A DNA stretch of 64,000 bases from Pseudomonas lundensis (GCF_002269125.1 NZ_NQKI01000002.1:222955-286954), one strand, 5' to 3'; shown: positions 42,605 through 51,926, numbered from the stretch's first letter. Notes: generated by a model not told the origin, from the letters alone. Numbers and translations: made by a program.

Positions 42605-43399
42605 ATGCCGCCAAACGGACAACGTGGCCCTCAACGGGCGATTCCACAGTTGGATGCACTGCCTCGGCCGTTATATGCACGGGCTGAGAGTTTGGGGGCG
42701 GGCTCGTGGACGCCGCGTCATCGGCATGACTGGGTGCAGTTTTCTTACGCCATCAGCGGCGTGTTGGGCGTTCACACGGATGAAGGCAGTTTTTTCGCGC
42801 CGCCGCAGTGGGGCATCTGGATTCCGGCGGGGCTAGAGCACGAAGTCATTACGTCCATGCGTGCCGAAATGCGCAGCTTGTATGTGCGTCGCGAAGACTG
42901 TCGATGGGCGCCGGATCACTGCCGTGTGCTGGAAGTCACGCCGCTGGCTCGCGAGTTGATCAAACGCTTTTGTGCGTTGCCCGTGAATTACCCCGAACAC
43001 GGCAGCCCGGAGCAGCGTCTGGTGAGTGTGTTGCTGGACCAATTGGCTGAATTGCCGGAGGTCGGGTTTTCGTTACCGTTGCCCCGTCACCCGCGCTTGC
43101 TGGTGTTGTGCAATGAATTAATTGAAGCCCCCGATGCCGAAGTCAACGTGGGGCTGTGGTCGGGCCGGTTGGGCATGTCCGAGAAAACCCTGATGCGATT
43201 GTTTCAGCGTGAGACAGGTTTGAGCTTTCGTGGGTGGCGGCAACGGGTGCGATTGTTGTCGTCGTTGCAGGTGCTCGAAGCGGGAGGCCATGTCACGCGG
43301 GCTGCTTTGTCCTGCGGGTATGAGTCCACATCGGCCTTCATCGCGGCGTTCAAGAAAATGTTTGGCGCCACACCCGGCGAACTGTTTCGTCAACACTGA
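42605..43399 (+). CDS. AraC family transcriptional regulator
   Basis: A 264-residue regulator with an N-terminal cupin (SWTPRHRHDWVQFSYAISGV, then GIWIPAGLEHEV) and a C-terminal double helix-turn-helix (LGMSEKTLMRLFQRETGLSF, then SCGYESTSAFIAAFKKMFGA). It most likely controls the divergent symporter gene. Several AraC proteins of this cupin type regulate transporters next to them; the inducer is unknown. Confidence 0.87.
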   Translation: MPPNGQRGPQRAIPQLDALPRPLYARAESLGAGSWTPRHRHDWVQFSYAISGVLGVHTDEGSFFAPPQWGIWIPAGLEHEVITSMRAEMRSLYVRREDCRWAPDHCRVLEVTPLARELIKRFCALPVNYPEHGSPEQRLVSVLLDQLAELPEVGFSLPLPRHPRLLVLCNELIEAPDAEVNVGLWSGRLGMSEKTLMRLFQRETGLSFRGWRQRVRLLSSLQVLEAGGHVTRAALSCGYESTSAFIAAFKKMFGATPGELFRQH

Positions 43400-43602
43400 A
43401 GCTGGGGATATTAGGCGGTGCTGGGCAACCGGGGCTCGTCTATTATTCAAAAGCTTTGACGCAGGATGCGGCTGGCAGATTTGAGTACAGGGAGTGCTGC
43501 AAGCGACTTGGAATACAGTGCCCCTCTCCCCGTGGTGCGCGGATTGCCGTATAACGAGTGACTTTCGCGTGTTTGGTAATAAAGGACCCACAATAAAAGC
43601 TG

Positions 43603-44496
43603 ATGAAGACTCCAAAACGCTTAGAACCCCTGATCGAGGACGGTCTGGTCGACGAGGTGCTGCGCCCACTCATGAGTGGCAAAGAAGCAGCTGTGTACGT
43701 AGTCCGCTGCGGCAATGAGCTGCGATGCGCCAAGGTTTACAAGGAGGCTAACAAACGAAGTTTTCGCCAGGCCGCCGAATATCAGGAGGGTCGCAAGGTT
43801 CGTAACAGCCGTCAGGCCCGAGCGATGGCCAAGGGCTCGAAGTTCGGTCGTAAAGAGACCGAAGACGCCTGGCAAAATGCCGAAGTTGCTGCGCTGTTCC
43901 GTCTGGCTGGCGCCGGGGTGCGGGTTCCAAAACCGTTCGACTTCCTTGAAGGCGTGCTGTTGATGGAGCTGGTGGCCGACGAATACGGCGATGCGGCGCC
44001 ACGTTTGAACGACGTGGTGTTGGAGCCGGATCAAGCCCGTGAATACCACGCGTTTTTGATTCAGCAGATTGTGCTGATGCTGTGCACCGGTCTGGTTCAC
44101 GGTGACTTGTCCGAGTTCAACGTCCTGCTGACGCCGACTGGCCCGGTCATTATCGACCTGCCACAAGCGGTCGATGCGGCTGGTAACAACCACGCGTTCA
44201 GCATGCTGGAGCGGGACGTTGGCAACATGGCGTCGTATTTCGGCCGATTTGCGCCGGAGTTGAAAACGACCAAATACGCCAAGGAAATGTGGGCGCTCTA
44301 CGAAGCGGGCACCTTGCACCCGAGCAGTGTATTGACGGGCGAGTTTGATGAGCCGGACGAGCTGGCCGATGTGGGCGGCGTCATGCGCGAGATCGAAGCG
44401 GCGCGCCTCGATGAAGAGCGACGTCAGGCCGTGCGGGCCGCCGATGAGGCGCCACCCGGCAAAACCGAAGAGCCGCCACCACCGTGGATGCAGTAA
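43603..44496 (+). CDS. RIO-type serine protein kinase
   Basis: A 297-residue RIO1-family kinase: GKEAAVYVVRCG, then the ATP-binding Lys in RCAKVYKEANKRSFRQ, the catalytic loop LVHGDLSEFNVLL and the metal-binding VIIDLPQAVD. Bacterial RIO kinases are rare compared with eukaryotic and archaeal ones; their targets are unknown. The C-terminal tail is Glu/Pro-rich. A bidirectional terminator follows. Confidence 0.88.
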   Translation: MKTPKRLEPLIEDGLVDEVLRPLMSGKEAAVYVVRCGNELRCAKVYKEANKRSFRQAAEYQEGRKVRNSRQARAMAKGSKFGRKETEDAWQNAEVAALFRLAGAGVRVPKPFDFLEGVLLMELVADEYGDAAPRLNDVVLEPDQAREYHAFLIQQIVLMLCTGLVHGDLSEFNVLLTPTGPVIIDLPQAVDAAGNNHAFSMLERDVGNMASYFGRFAPELKTTKYAKEMWALYEAGTLHPSSVLTGEFDEPDELADVGGVMREIEAARLDEERRQAVRAADEAPPGKTEEPPPPWMQ

Positions 44497-44504
44497 TTCG
44501 CTGA

Positions 44505-44537
44505 AACAAAAAATCCGGCTGCGGCCGGATTTTTTGT
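44505..44537. terminator. Bidirectional terminator
   Basis: AAAAAATCCGGC and GCCGGATTTTTT pair with a three-base loop, and each strand ends in a T-run. It serves the convergent RIO kinase and persulfide dioxygenase genes. Confidence 0.9.
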
Positions 44538-44558
44538 GGGCGCGTTAATGACCCTGGC

Positions 44559-45422
44559 TTAGAAGCGGTTCAGCGGGACTTTCAGGTTGTGCACGCCCTG
44601 GTCATCCGCAGGCGGCAGGTTACCCGCGCGGATGTTGATCTGGATCGCCGGGATTAACAGCTGCGGCACAGACAAGGTGGCGTCACGGGAGGTGCGCATT
44701 GCCACAAACCCTTCAAGGTCGATGCTGTCATTGACATGAATATTGTGCGCCCGCTGTTCGCCCACGGTGGTGGTCCAGGCCACGTCGCGGCCCTCGGGCG
44801 GGTAGTCGTGGCACATGTACAGCCGGGTGTGCGGTGGCATCGCCAACAGGCGTTTTATCGAGTGATACAGCTGCTTGGCGTCGCCACCGGGGAAGTCGCA
44901 ACGCGCGGTGCCCACGTCGGGCATGAACAACGTGTCACCGACAAACACATGGCTGCCCTCGATCTGGTATGCCATGTCCGCCGGGGTGTGCCCGGGCACG
45001 TGCAGGGCGCGCACTTCGAGCGGGCCGATGTGAAACACCTCGTCAGGGGTAAACAATTTGTCGAATTGCGAGCCGTCCTGCCGGAATTCAGGCTCAAGGT
45101 TGTAGAGGTCGCGGAACACACCCTGCACGCGGGTGATGGGCGCTCCGATACCAATCTGGCCGCCGAGTTTTTTCTTCAGGTAAGCACTGGCCGACAGGTG
45201 ATCGGCATGGGCATGGGTTTCCAGCAGCCATTGCACGGTCAGGCCTCGGGCTTCAACAAATGCCGCAATCCGGTCCGCGCTCCGGGTGCTGATACGCCCG
45301 GCAGCGGCGTCGTAATCGAGCACCGGGTCGATGATCGCGCAGGGGCCATTTATAGCTGCGTAGACCACGTAGCTGACAGTGGACGTAGCGGGATCGTAAA
45401 AGCCCTGTATTTCGGGGTGCAT
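44559..45422 (-). CDS. Persulfide dioxygenase-like metallo-beta-lactamase fold hydrolase
   Basis: A 287-residue enzyme of the ETHE1/Blh group. It has the MBL metal motif THAHADH (H70, H72, D74, H75), then HVPGHTPADMAYQI, FVGDTLFMPDVGTARCDF and CHDYPPEGR. ETHE1-type enzymes oxidise glutathione persulfide to sulfite using one mononuclear iron. Beside a BigR-like repressor, an SQR fusion and a sulfite exporter this role is the natural one. It is divergent from the repressor across a palindromic operator. Confidence 0.9.
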   Translation of the reverse strand: MHPEIQGFYDPATSTVSYVVYAAINGPCAIIDPVLDYDAAAGRISTRSADRIAAFVEARGLTVQWLLETHAHADHLSASAYLKKKLGGQIGIGAPITRVQGVFRDLYNLEPEFRQDGSQFDKLFTPDEVFHIGPLEVRALHVPGHTPADMAYQIEGSHVFVGDTLFMPDVGTARCDFPGGDAKQLYHSIKRLLAMPPHTRLYMCHDYPPEGRDVAWTTTVGEQRAHNIHVNDSIDLEGFVAMRTSRDATLSVPQLLIPAIQINIRAGNLPPADDQGVHNLKVPLNRF

Positions 45423-45450
45423 GGCGGCCTCACATCATTCGATACAATTC

Positions 45451-45474
45451 ATAATATATTGAAACATATATTAT
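45451..45474. promoter_or_regulatory. BigR/SqrR-type operator
   Basis: Half-sites ATAATATAT (45451-45459) and ATATATTAT (45466-45474) form a perfect 9-base dyad with a six-base spacer, in the 95-base gap between the dioxygenase and repressor genes. Its position would let the repressor control both directions. AT-rich palindromes of this type are known for BigR. Confidence 0.75.
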
Positions 45475-45517
45475 TGAATCGTAAACTGTCGACCGTTATA
45501 TCGGCAGAGAATTTTTA

Positions 45518-45847
45518 ATGTCTGGACAGCTCACCCACCACGAAATAGGTCTGCTGCGCGATTCAGCGTCCAAAGCCTGCATGCTGCTCAAGGCGCTGGC
45601 CAACGAAGATCGCCTGCTGCTGTTGTGCCAATTGACACAGGGCGAACGCAACGTGGGCGAGCTTGAAGGGCTGACCGGCATTCGGCAGCCCACGCTGTCT
45701 CAGCAGTTGGGTGTGTTGCGCGACGAAGGATTGGTCAATACCCGGCGCATGGGCAAGTTCATCTTCTATTCACTCGCCAGTTTCGAAGTGGTCTCGGTCA
45801 TGCAAACCCTGTCGGGGTTGTACTGTGGTCAAGCGCTTAAGCAGTAA
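45518..45847 (+). CDS. bigR: ArsR-family persulfide-sensing repressor (BigR/SqrR-like)
   Basis: A 109-residue winged-helix regulator: LLKALANEDRLLLLCQL, then the recognition helix IRQPTLSQQLGVLRDEGLV. Cys37 (LLLLC) and Cys103 (LYCG) match the two cysteines that BigR and SqrR link by disulfide or polysulfide when sulfide is present, which frees the DNA. Cys21 is extra. It lacks a metal-binding ArsR site. It is followed by the SQR fusion gene. Confidence 0.88.
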   Translation: MSGQLTHHEIGLLRDSASKACMLLKALANEDRLLLLCQLTQGERNVGELEGLTGIRQPTLSQQLGVLRDEGLVNTRRMGKFIFYSLASFEVVSVMQTLSGLYCGQALKQ

Positions 45848-45896
45848 GGCGTAGCGGGACCCGATCCATTCATTTTTGTTGTGCCTGGAGTGCTCA

Positions 45897-47462
45897 ATGG
45901 AGCAAAACATCAAGCGAATCGACGCGTGCTTTTCGGTGACGGGTCAAATCGGTCAGTCTGATCTCCAAACGTTAGCGGGGCAGGGGTTTCGCAGTGTGAT
46001 CTGCAACCGGCCTGATCATGAAGGCGGCTCCGAACAACCCGAACACACGGCACTCCGTGACGCAGCGCAGGCCCTGGGTTTGAGTTTTGCGTATGTGCCA
46101 GTGGCCACCACCGGGGCGACGGCGCAGGACGTCGAACAGATGCGCGCTTTGCTCGCGCAACTGCCGACGCCCGTTCTGGCGTTTTGCCGCACCGGCAATC
46201 GCTCTTCGAAACTGTATGAACTGGCGACCCGAGGTGCCCGCAGTGCGGCCTCCTATGACGTGGTGGTGATTGGTGGCGGTTCGGCCGGAATTTCAGTGTG
46301 CGCGAGTTTGCTAAAACGGGATGCAGCGTTGCGCATCGCCGTGGTTGAGCCCAGCGCCGAGCATTACTACCAGCCGGCGTGGACGCTGGTGGGTGGCGGC
46401 GCGTATGACCTAAAAAACACCGTGCGCCCAACGGCTGACGTGATGCCCAAGGGCGCCACATGGATCAAGGCGTCGCTGTCCGCATTTGCTCCCGAACGTC
46501 ACGTGGTGCTGCTCAGTGATGGCAATGAGTTGGCCTATCAGCAACTGATTGTGTGCCCGGGGCTTGAACTGGCCTGGGAGAAAATTGAGGGACTTGAAGA
46601 CACGCTGGGCCAGCATGGCGTGACCTCCAACTACCGTTATGACCTCGCGCCGTATACCTGGGAGCTGGTGCGCACGTTACGCGGCGGCAAGGCGTTGTTT
46701 ACCCAGCCGCCCATGCCGATCAAGTGTGCGGGTGCTCCGCAAAAAGCCATGTACCTGGCCTGTGACCACTGGCGCAAGCAGGGCGTGCTGGACGCGATTG
46801 CGGTTGAATTCAACCTGGCGGGTGCGGCGTTGTTCGGCGTATCGGCCTTTGTACCTGCGCTGATGAAATACGTTGAAGCCTACAACGCGACGCTGGCGTT
46901 TCAGTCCACACTGGTGAAGGTCGACGGTCCTAATAAAACAGCATGGTTTGAGGTCACTGACGCGAACGGCAACGTGACCCGTCAACAGAAAACTTTCGAC
47001 ATGCTGCATGTCGTCCCGCCGCAGCAGGCCCCGGATGTGATTCGTCGCAGCCCCTTGGCTGACAGTGCGGGCTGGTTCGAAACCGACCCGGCCACCTTGC
47101 AACACCCGCGTCACGCCGAGATCTTTGCCTTGGGCGATGTGTGCGGCACGCCAAATGCCAAAACCGCCGCGGCGGTGCGCAAGCAAGTCGTGGTAGTGGC
47201 TGAGAATCTCATTGCCTTGCGCAAGGGGGCTGCGTTGCCCCTGCGTTATGACGGTTACGGTTCCTGCCCGCTGACAGTTGAGAAAGGCAAAGTGATCCTC
47301 GCCGAGTTCGGCTATGGGGGCAAACTGCTGCCCACTTTCCCGCTTGACCCGACCGTGGCCCGTCAGTCGGCGTGGTGGCTCAAGGCGTCATTCCTGCCGT
47401 GGTTCTACTGGCAAGGGATGCTCAAGGGGCGCGAGTGGTTTACCGACTGCTCGGGAAGCTGA
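45897..47462 (+). CDS. DUF442 sulfurtransferase domain fused to sulfide:quinone oxidoreductase
   Basis: A 521-residue fusion. Residues 1-110 form a DUF442/TIGR01244 (phosphatase-rhodanese-like) domain with catalytic Cys97 in FCRTGNRSS. The rest is an FAD-dependent SQR of the SQOR type: VVVIGGGSAG, IKCAGAPQKAMYLACDHW (Cys277), GDVCGTPN and GYGSCPLTV (Cys457), matching the redox cysteine motifs of human SQOR. It should oxidise H2S to a persulfide with electrons to quinone, and the fused domain may pass on the sulfane sulfur. GGAG seven bases before ATG 45897. Databases often name this architecture as a bifunctional tyrosine phosphatase family/oxidoreductase; the sulfur context argues against phosphatase activity. 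Confidence 0.9.
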   Translation: MEQNIKRIDACFSVTGQIGQSDLQTLAGQGFRSVICNRPDHEGGSEQPEHTALRDAAQALGLSFAYVPVATTGATAQDVEQMRALLAQLPTPVLAFCRTGNRSSKLYELATRGARSAASYDVVVIGGGSAGISVCASLLKRDAALRIAVVEPSAEHYYQPAWTLVGGGAYDLKNTVRPTADVMPKGATWIKASLSAFAPERHVVLLSDGNELAYQQLIVCPGLELAWEKIEGLEDTLGQHGVTSNYRYDLAPYTWELVRTLRGGKALFTQPPMPIKCAGAPQKAMYLACDHWRKQGVLDAIAVEFNLAGAALFGVSAFVPALMKYVEAYNATLAFQSTLVKVDGPNKTAWFEVTDANGNVTRQQKTFDMLHVVPPQQAPDVIRRSPLADSAGWFETDPATLQHPRHAEIFALGDVCGTPNAKTAAAVRKQVVVVAENLIALRKGAALPLRYDGYGSCPLTVEKGKVILAEFGYGGKLLPTFPLDPTVARQSAWWLKASFLPWFYWQGMLKGREWFTDCSGS

Positions 47463-47469
47463 GCCAGGT

Positions 47470-48276
47470 ATGTTGACCATTCTGTTTGGCCTGTTGGTGG
47501 GCGTGGTGCTGGGGTTGACCGGTGCCGGGGGCGGCATTCTGGCGATTCCGGCTTTAACGCTCGGGTTGGGTTGGTCGCTGGCGCAAGCCACGCCTGTGGC
47601 GTTGCTGGCGGTAGGCACTGCTGCGGCATTGGGTGCGCTCGACGGCCTGCGTAAAGGGTTAGTGCGCTATAAAGCGGCCGCGCTCATGGCATTGGTCGGC
47701 TCCATTACCTCACCGGTGGGGTTGTACCTGGCCACGTTGTTGCCGGCTAACGTGCTGGTGCTGCTGTTTGGCTGCGTGATGATTTTTGTGGCCGGGCGCA
47801 TGTTTTTACAGGCCCGCGCCGATGGTCGGGAAGGGGCGAGTGAAGGGGTGCTGGAAAAAAACTGCATGCTCAATCCTGCCACCGGGCGCCTGACGTGGAA
47901 TGCGCGTTGTAGCCTCACACTGGTATCGATCGGCGCCACCTCGGGGTTGCTAACGGGGCTGTTGAGCGTGGGCGGGGGGTTCTTGATCGTGCCTGCGTTT
48001 CGCAAGTTCAGTGATGTGCGCATTCATGCGGTGGTGTCCACCTCGCTGATGGTGGTGGCGTTGGTGTCACTCGGCACCCTGGGCAACTTGATGCGTCAGG
48101 GCGTGAGCCTGTCTACCGACGGCGTGCTGTTTATTGTCGCGACACTGGTCGGAATGATCGCGGGTCGGGTGATTTCGCCCCACGTCTCCGCTCAGTTGCT
48201 GCAACAAGGGTTTGCCGTGTTGTGTGCGCTCGTCAGTGTGCTGATGTTCGCCAAAGTGCTGATGTTCAACCTTTGA
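47470..48276 (+). CDS. TauE/SafE family sulfite exporter
   Basis: A 268-residue membrane protein with about eight helices; the family repeat starts FGLLVGVVLGLTGAGGGILA and recurs as GLLTGLLSVGGGFLIVPAFR. TauE/SafE proteins export sulfite or sulfonates. It lies seven bases after the SQR stop, so it would remove sulfite made by the dioxygenase. ATG 47470 is chosen; the frame is open back to 47314 inside the SQR gene. Confidence 0.88.
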   Translation: MLTILFGLLVGVVLGLTGAGGGILAIPALTLGLGWSLAQATPVALLAVGTAAALGALDGLRKGLVRYKAAALMALVGSITSPVGLYLATLLPANVLVLLFGCVMIFVAGRMFLQARADGREGASEGVLEKNCMLNPATGRLTWNARCSLTLVSIGATSGLLTGLLSVGGGFLIVPAFRKFSDVRIHAVVSTSLMVVALVSLGTLGNLMRQGVSLSTDGVLFIVATLVGMIAGRVISPHVSAQLLQQGFAVLCALVSVLMFAKVLMFNL

Positions 48277-48289
48277 CAAACGCCCCTGT

Positions 48290-48691
48290 CTACGCGCAAC
48301 AACGCCCCGACGCCAGGCCCTTGAGGATCGGGCAGTCGGGGCGATGGTCACCCTGGCAGGTATCGATCAACTCTTGCAGGGTGTCGCGCAGGCTGGTCAG
48401 TTCGACGATCTTTTGGTTCAGCTCATCGATGTGTTGACGCGCCAGCGCTTTCACATCGCTGCTGGCACGTTGGCGGTCTTGCCAGAGGGCCAGCAGCTTG
48501 CCCACTTCTTCCAGTGAAAATCCCAAATCCCGCGAACGCTTGATGAAGGCCAGGGTGTGCAGGTCGTCGTCACTGTACAGCCGGTAGCCGCTGTCACTGC
48601 GATGGGCGGGCTTGAGCAGGCCGATGGATTCGTAATAGCGAATCATCTTGGCGCTCAATCCACTGTGCCTGGCGGCTTGACCGATGTTCAT
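48290..48691 (-). CDS. cueR: Cu(I)-responsive MerR-family regulator CueR
   Basis: A 133-residue MerR regulator. The N-terminal winged helix begins MNIGQAARHSGLSAKMIRYY, and the metal loop has Cys112 and Cys120 (CQGDHRPDC), exactly the CueR ligands. CueR bends spaced promoters to switch on copA and chaperone genes. It ends CCA, a Cys pair of unclear role. It follows copA on the same strand with 12 bases between, and is probably co-transcribed. Confidence 0.93.
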   Translation of the reverse strand: MNIGQAARHSGLSAKMIRYYESIGLLKPAHRSDSGYRLYSDDDLHTLAFIKRSRDLGFSLEEVGKLLALWQDRQRASSDVKALARQHIDELNQKIVELTSLRDTLQELIDTCQGDHRPDCPILKGLASGRCCA

Positions 48692-48703
48692 GACGACTGT
48701 CTC

Positions 48704-51085
48704 CTACTCAAGGTCCTTGGGTTTCCAGAACTTCAGCAACAACGCGTTGCTGACCACACTGACGCTGGAAAAAGCCATCGCTGCCCCGGCCAGTACCGGG
48801 TTCAAAAAGCCAAAAGCCGCCAGCGGAATGCCGATCACGTTGTAGATAAACGCCCAAAACAGGTTTTGACGGATTTTGGCGTAGGTTTTGCGGCTGATGT
48901 CCAGCGCGGCGGGCACCAGCCGCGGGTCGCCGCGCATCAAGGTGATACCGGCTGCGTGCATGGCCACGTCTGTACCGCCGCCCATGGCAATGCCGATATC
49001 GGCGGCCGCGAGGGCCGGAGCGTCGTTGATGCCATCACCCACCATGGCGACCACGCCGGTCTTTTTCAACGCAGACACCGTAGCGGCTTTGTCGGCGGGC
49101 AGAACTTCGGCGTGAACGTCCTGAATACCCAGCGCCTCGGCTACCACCCTGGCACTGCCTTTATTGTCGCCGGTCAGTAAATGGCTGCTGATATGGCGTT
49201 CGGTGAGTTGTTGCACGGCAGACAGTGCCCCCGGCTTTAACGTGTCGCCAAAGGCGAACAGGCCCAATACTTTGGGCTGCGGGCTTTGCTCGATCAGCCA
49301 GGACAAGGTACGGCCTTCAGCCTCCCAGGCCGCGGCGGCGTCGGCCAGCGGGCCGGGAGCGAGGCCGGATTCGTCCAGCAAGCGACGGTTGCCCAGCGCC
49401 AGACGACGGTCCAGCAAGGTGCCTGCAATGCCTCTGCCCGTCAGCGACTGGCTGTCCGTGACATCGGGCACTGTCAGCTGACGCGCTGCGCAGGCATCGA
49501 GTACGGCGTTGGCCAGCGGGTGCTCGCTGCCGCGTTGCAGCGCTCCGGCAGCTTGCAGCAGTTGCGCTTCATCACCGTCGATGGCGCTTAAGTGGGCGAT
49601 TTGCGGGGTGCCGGAGGTCAGCGTGCCGGTTTTGTCGAAGACCACAGCGCTGACTTCATGGGCGCGCTCAAGGGCTTCGGCGTCTTTGATCAAAATGCCA
49701 TGCCGCGCGGCGACGCCGGTGCCGGCCATGATCGCGGTCGGGGTGGCCAGACCGAGCGCGCACGGGCACGCGATCACCAGCACCGCCACGGCGTTGATCA
49801 GCGCGGTCTCAATCGGCGCGCCGTAGAACCACCAACCGAGTAGCGTCGCCAGCGCAATCAGCAGTACCACGGGGACAAAAATCTGACTGACTTTATCCAC
49901 CAGCTTTTGAATCGGTGCCTTGCCCGCCTGCGCGTCTTCAACCAGGCGAATAATGCGCGCCAACACGGTTTCAGTGCCCAGCGCCAGGGTTTTGATCACC
50001 AAACGGCCTTCACCGTTGATGGCGCCGCCGGTGACTTTATCCCCCGGCTGTTTTGGCACGGGCAGGCTTTCGCCGCTGATTAGCGCTTCGTCGGCATGGC
50101 TTTGACCTTCGACCACTTCGCCGTCCACCGGGAAGCGTTCGCCGGGTTTGACCAGCACCAGGTCGTTGAGGCGCAGGTCGCTGATGGCTACATCCTGTTC
50201 CTGCCCGTCGACCACCCGCAGGGCGCGTTCGGGACGTAAGGCCTCAAGCGCCCGGATGGCGCTGGCGGTCTGGCGTTTGGCGCGACTCTCAAGGTATTTG
50301 CCCAGCAGCACCAGTGCGATCACTACGGCTGAGGCTTCGAAGTACAGGTGCGGCATGCTGCCGGGGGCGGCGATGGCCCATTCATACAGGCTCAGGCCGT
50401 AACCGGCGCTGGTGCCGAGCGCGACGAGCAAGTCCATGTTGCCCGCACCGGCTTTGACGGCTTTCCAGGCGGCGACATAAAAACGTGCGCCCAGGATGAA
50501 CTGCACAGGCGTGGCCAGCAGAAACTGCGCCCAGGCAGGTAGCATCCAGTGCAGACCGAACGGCTCGACCAGCATCGGTAACACCAACGGCAATGCCAAC
50601 ACGATGGCCGCCACCAGTGACCAGCGCTCACGGCGCAGGCGTTGGTGTTGATCGTCTTGTGTAGCGTGTACGTTTTCTGTGAGGTGGGCGCTGTAGCCCG
50701 CCGTCGTCACAGCTTTAATCAACTCGGCAGGGTCGACATGCCCCAGCGATTCAATATGCGCCCGTTCACTGGCCAGGTTGACGCTGACGTTTTTCACCCC
50801 GGGAACTTTAGCCAGCGCTTTCTCGACCCGGCCAGCACAGGAAGCGCAGGTCATGCCGCCGATGGTCAGTTCCACCGTTTGGCTGGGCACGCTGTAGCCA
50901 GCTCGGGCAACGGCTTCAACCAGCAGCGGCAAGCTGTCGGCAGGCGCCTCGACACGCGCCTGTTCGGTGGCCAGATTGACGCTGACCGATGTCACCCCCG
51001 GCACGTTGGCCAGTGCTTTTTCTACGCGGCCAGCGCAACTGGCGCAGGTCATGCCGGCGATCGGCAAGTCGTATTGAATGGGCAC
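48704..51085 (-). CDS. copA: Copper-exporting P1B-type ATPase CopA
   Basis: A 793-residue Cu(I) efflux pump. Two N-terminal metal-binding domains each have MTCASC (C14/C17 and C80/C83). Eight membrane helices include the CPC translocation site ([14 protein letters not shown]). The P-domain DKTGTLTSG carries the phospho-Asp, and SGESLPV (A-domain) and [11 protein letters not shown] complete the set. Start: GTG 51085 has GGAGGA about seven bases before it; the TTG at 51091 is in frame but abuts that site. A CueR-type operator lies just upstream. Confidence 0.93.
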   Translation of the reverse strand: MPIQYDLPIAGMTCASCAGRVEKALANVPGVTSVSVNLATEQARVEAPADSLPLLVEAVARAGYSVPSQTVELTIGGMTCASCAGRVEKALAKVPGVKNVSVNLASERAHIESLGHVDPAELIKAVTTAGYSAHLTENVHATQDDQHQRLRRERWSLVAAIVLALPLVLPMLVEPFGLHWMLPAWAQFLLATPVQFILGARFYVAAWKAVKAGAGNMDLLVALGTSAGYGLSLYEWAIAAPGSMPHLYFEASAVVIALVLLGKYLESRAKRQTASAIRALEALRPERALRVVDGQEQDVAISDLRLNDLVLVKPGERFPVDGEVVEGQSHADEALISGESLPVPKQPGDKVTGGAINGEGRLVIKTLALGTETVLARIIRLVEDAQAGKAPIQKLVDKVSQIFVPVVLLIALATLLGWWFYGAPIETALINAVAVLVIACPCALGLATPTAIMAGTGVAARHGILIKDAEALERAHEVSAVVFDKTGTLTSGTPQIAHLSAIDGDEAQLLQAAGALQRGSEHPLANAVLDACAARQLTVPDVTDSQSLTGRGIAGTLLDRRLALGNRRLLDESGLAPGPLADAAAAWEAEGRTLSWLIEQSPQPKVLGLFAFGDTLKPGALSAVQQLTERHISSHLLTGDNKGSARVVAEALGIQDVHAEVLPADKAATVSALKKTGVVAMVGDGINDAPALAAADIGIAMGGGTDVAMHAAGITLMRGDPRLVPAALDISRKTYAKIRQNLFWAFIYNVIGIPLAAFGFLNPVLAGAAMAFSSVSVVSNALLLKFWKPKDLE

Positions 51086-51124
51086 GAACAATCCTCCTCA
51101 AGAAGTTATCTATCCCTAGAATCG

Positions 51125-51148
51125 ACCTTGACCCGATGGGAAGGTCAA
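51125..51148 (-). promoter_or_regulatory. CueR-regulated copA promoter
   Basis: On the minus strand TTGACC (-35, 51143-51148) is followed by an interrupted dyad ACCTT ... AAGGT (51125-51145), and a GATTCT -10 starts after a 19-base spacer. The long spacer is the mark of MerR-family promoters. Confidence 0.8.
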
Positions 51149-51187
51149 GGCGCTTGTTGATTGTGGCGGCCGTCTTCTGGGCGGTGC

Positions 51188-51568
51188 TTAATATTCGAGC
51201 TGGGCAGGCGTGAGGTAAGGGCCGCTCGCTCGCATTGCAATGCGATATTTGCGCACATCGCCCGCTTTCAAGGTGATGGTTTGAGACGGCAGGGCCAGCA
51301 TGCCCGGCAGACAACCCGGGGCCTGGCCCGGCAATGACTTGAGGCGCAGGTTGATACGCCCGGGCGGGAGGTTGAAGGACGTGGCTTGTTCCTGAAACAA
51401 GCGGCCCGCCAGTTGGTCATCTATATAGAGGCCGATTTCACAATTGGTGGGCACTTCAAGGCGCTCGCGGGAAATGATCAAAACACCGTAGTCCTGATCA
51501 GCGTTTGCCCACAACGGCAAGCTGGCAAGACCTAAAAGGCTGACTAGGCTCAAAGCGGACCAGCGCAT
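51188..51568 (-). CDS. Secreted protein between copA and copZ, function unknown
   Basis: A 126-residue protein with a signal peptide (ALSLVSLLGLASLPLWANA) and a body of mostly beta strands: YGVLIISRERLEVPTNCEIG, then a short FNLPPGRINLRLKSLPG and TITLKAGDVRKYRIAM. Two cysteines (TNCEIG and PGCLPG) could form a disulfide. It lacks Met- or His-rich copper motifs. It resembles PEGA-like carrier domains only in general strand pattern. It lies upstream of copA on the same strand and divergently from copZ; a copper role is positional only. Confidence 0.65.
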   Translation of the reverse strand: MRWSALSLVSLLGLASLPLWANADQDYGVLIISRERLEVPTNCEIGLYIDDQLAGRLFQEQATSFNLPPGRINLRLKSLPGQAPGCLPGMLALPSQTITLKAGDVRKYRIAMRASGPYLTPAQLEY

Positions 51569-51655
51569 GGCTACGTATCCTGTTTTCTAATCGGAAAGTT
51601 TGCAGCTTGGCCGACCGCGAAACAGATTGCCAGTATCGTGTCTCTGCACCAGGGC

Positions 51656-51686
51656 TTGACCTTGCCATCATGGCAAGGTGGACACT
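51656..51686 (+). promoter_or_regulatory. CueR-regulated copZ promoter
   Basis: TTGACC (-35, 51656-51661) overlaps a perfect 21-base dyad (ACCTTGCCAT and ATGGCAAGGT around a central C, 51659-51679), and GACACT (-10) follows after a 19-base spacer. Same layout as the copA promoter. Confidence 0.88.
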
Positions 51687-51716
51687 TTGAACCTCTCTCA
51701 CCAAGGAGTGAACACA

Positions 51717-51926
51717 ATGCACGTACTTAACGTTTCCGGTATGACCTGTGGCGGTTGCGCGAACTCGGTAACACGGGCGGTCCACGGGGTGGACAAGGAC
51801 GCCAAAGTTGAAGTGGATCTGGCGAAGAAAACCGTCACAGTGGATAGCAAATTGCCCAAGCTGGATATCATCGACGCGATCACCAATGCAGGGTTTGAAG
51901 CGCGTTCCATGAGCGCTCAGCATTAA
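51717..51926 (+). CDS. copZ: CopZ-like copper chaperone
   Basis: A 69-residue heavy-metal-associated domain protein: MHVLNVSGMTCGGCANSVTR with the CxxC pair in MTCGGC, and a typical alpha-beta pattern to the C-terminus. It would buffer cytosolic Cu(I) and pass it to CopA or CueR. AAGGAG precedes ATG 51717. It is driven by the CueR-type promoter just upstream. Confidence 0.92.
   Translation: MHVLNVSGMTCGGCANSVTRAVHGVDKDAKVEVDLAKKTVTVDSKLPKLDIIDAITNAGFEARSMSAQH

Noticed and set aside
45897..46230. Protein tyrosine phosphatase activity of the SQR fusion N-terminus
   Set aside because: The Cys-Arg-Thr-Gly motif fits the DUF442 sulfurtransferase-like group, and every neighbour is a sulfur gene.
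51086..51091. TTG 51091 as copA start
   Set aside because: It directly abuts the GGAGGA ribosome site; GTG 51085 has correct spacing.
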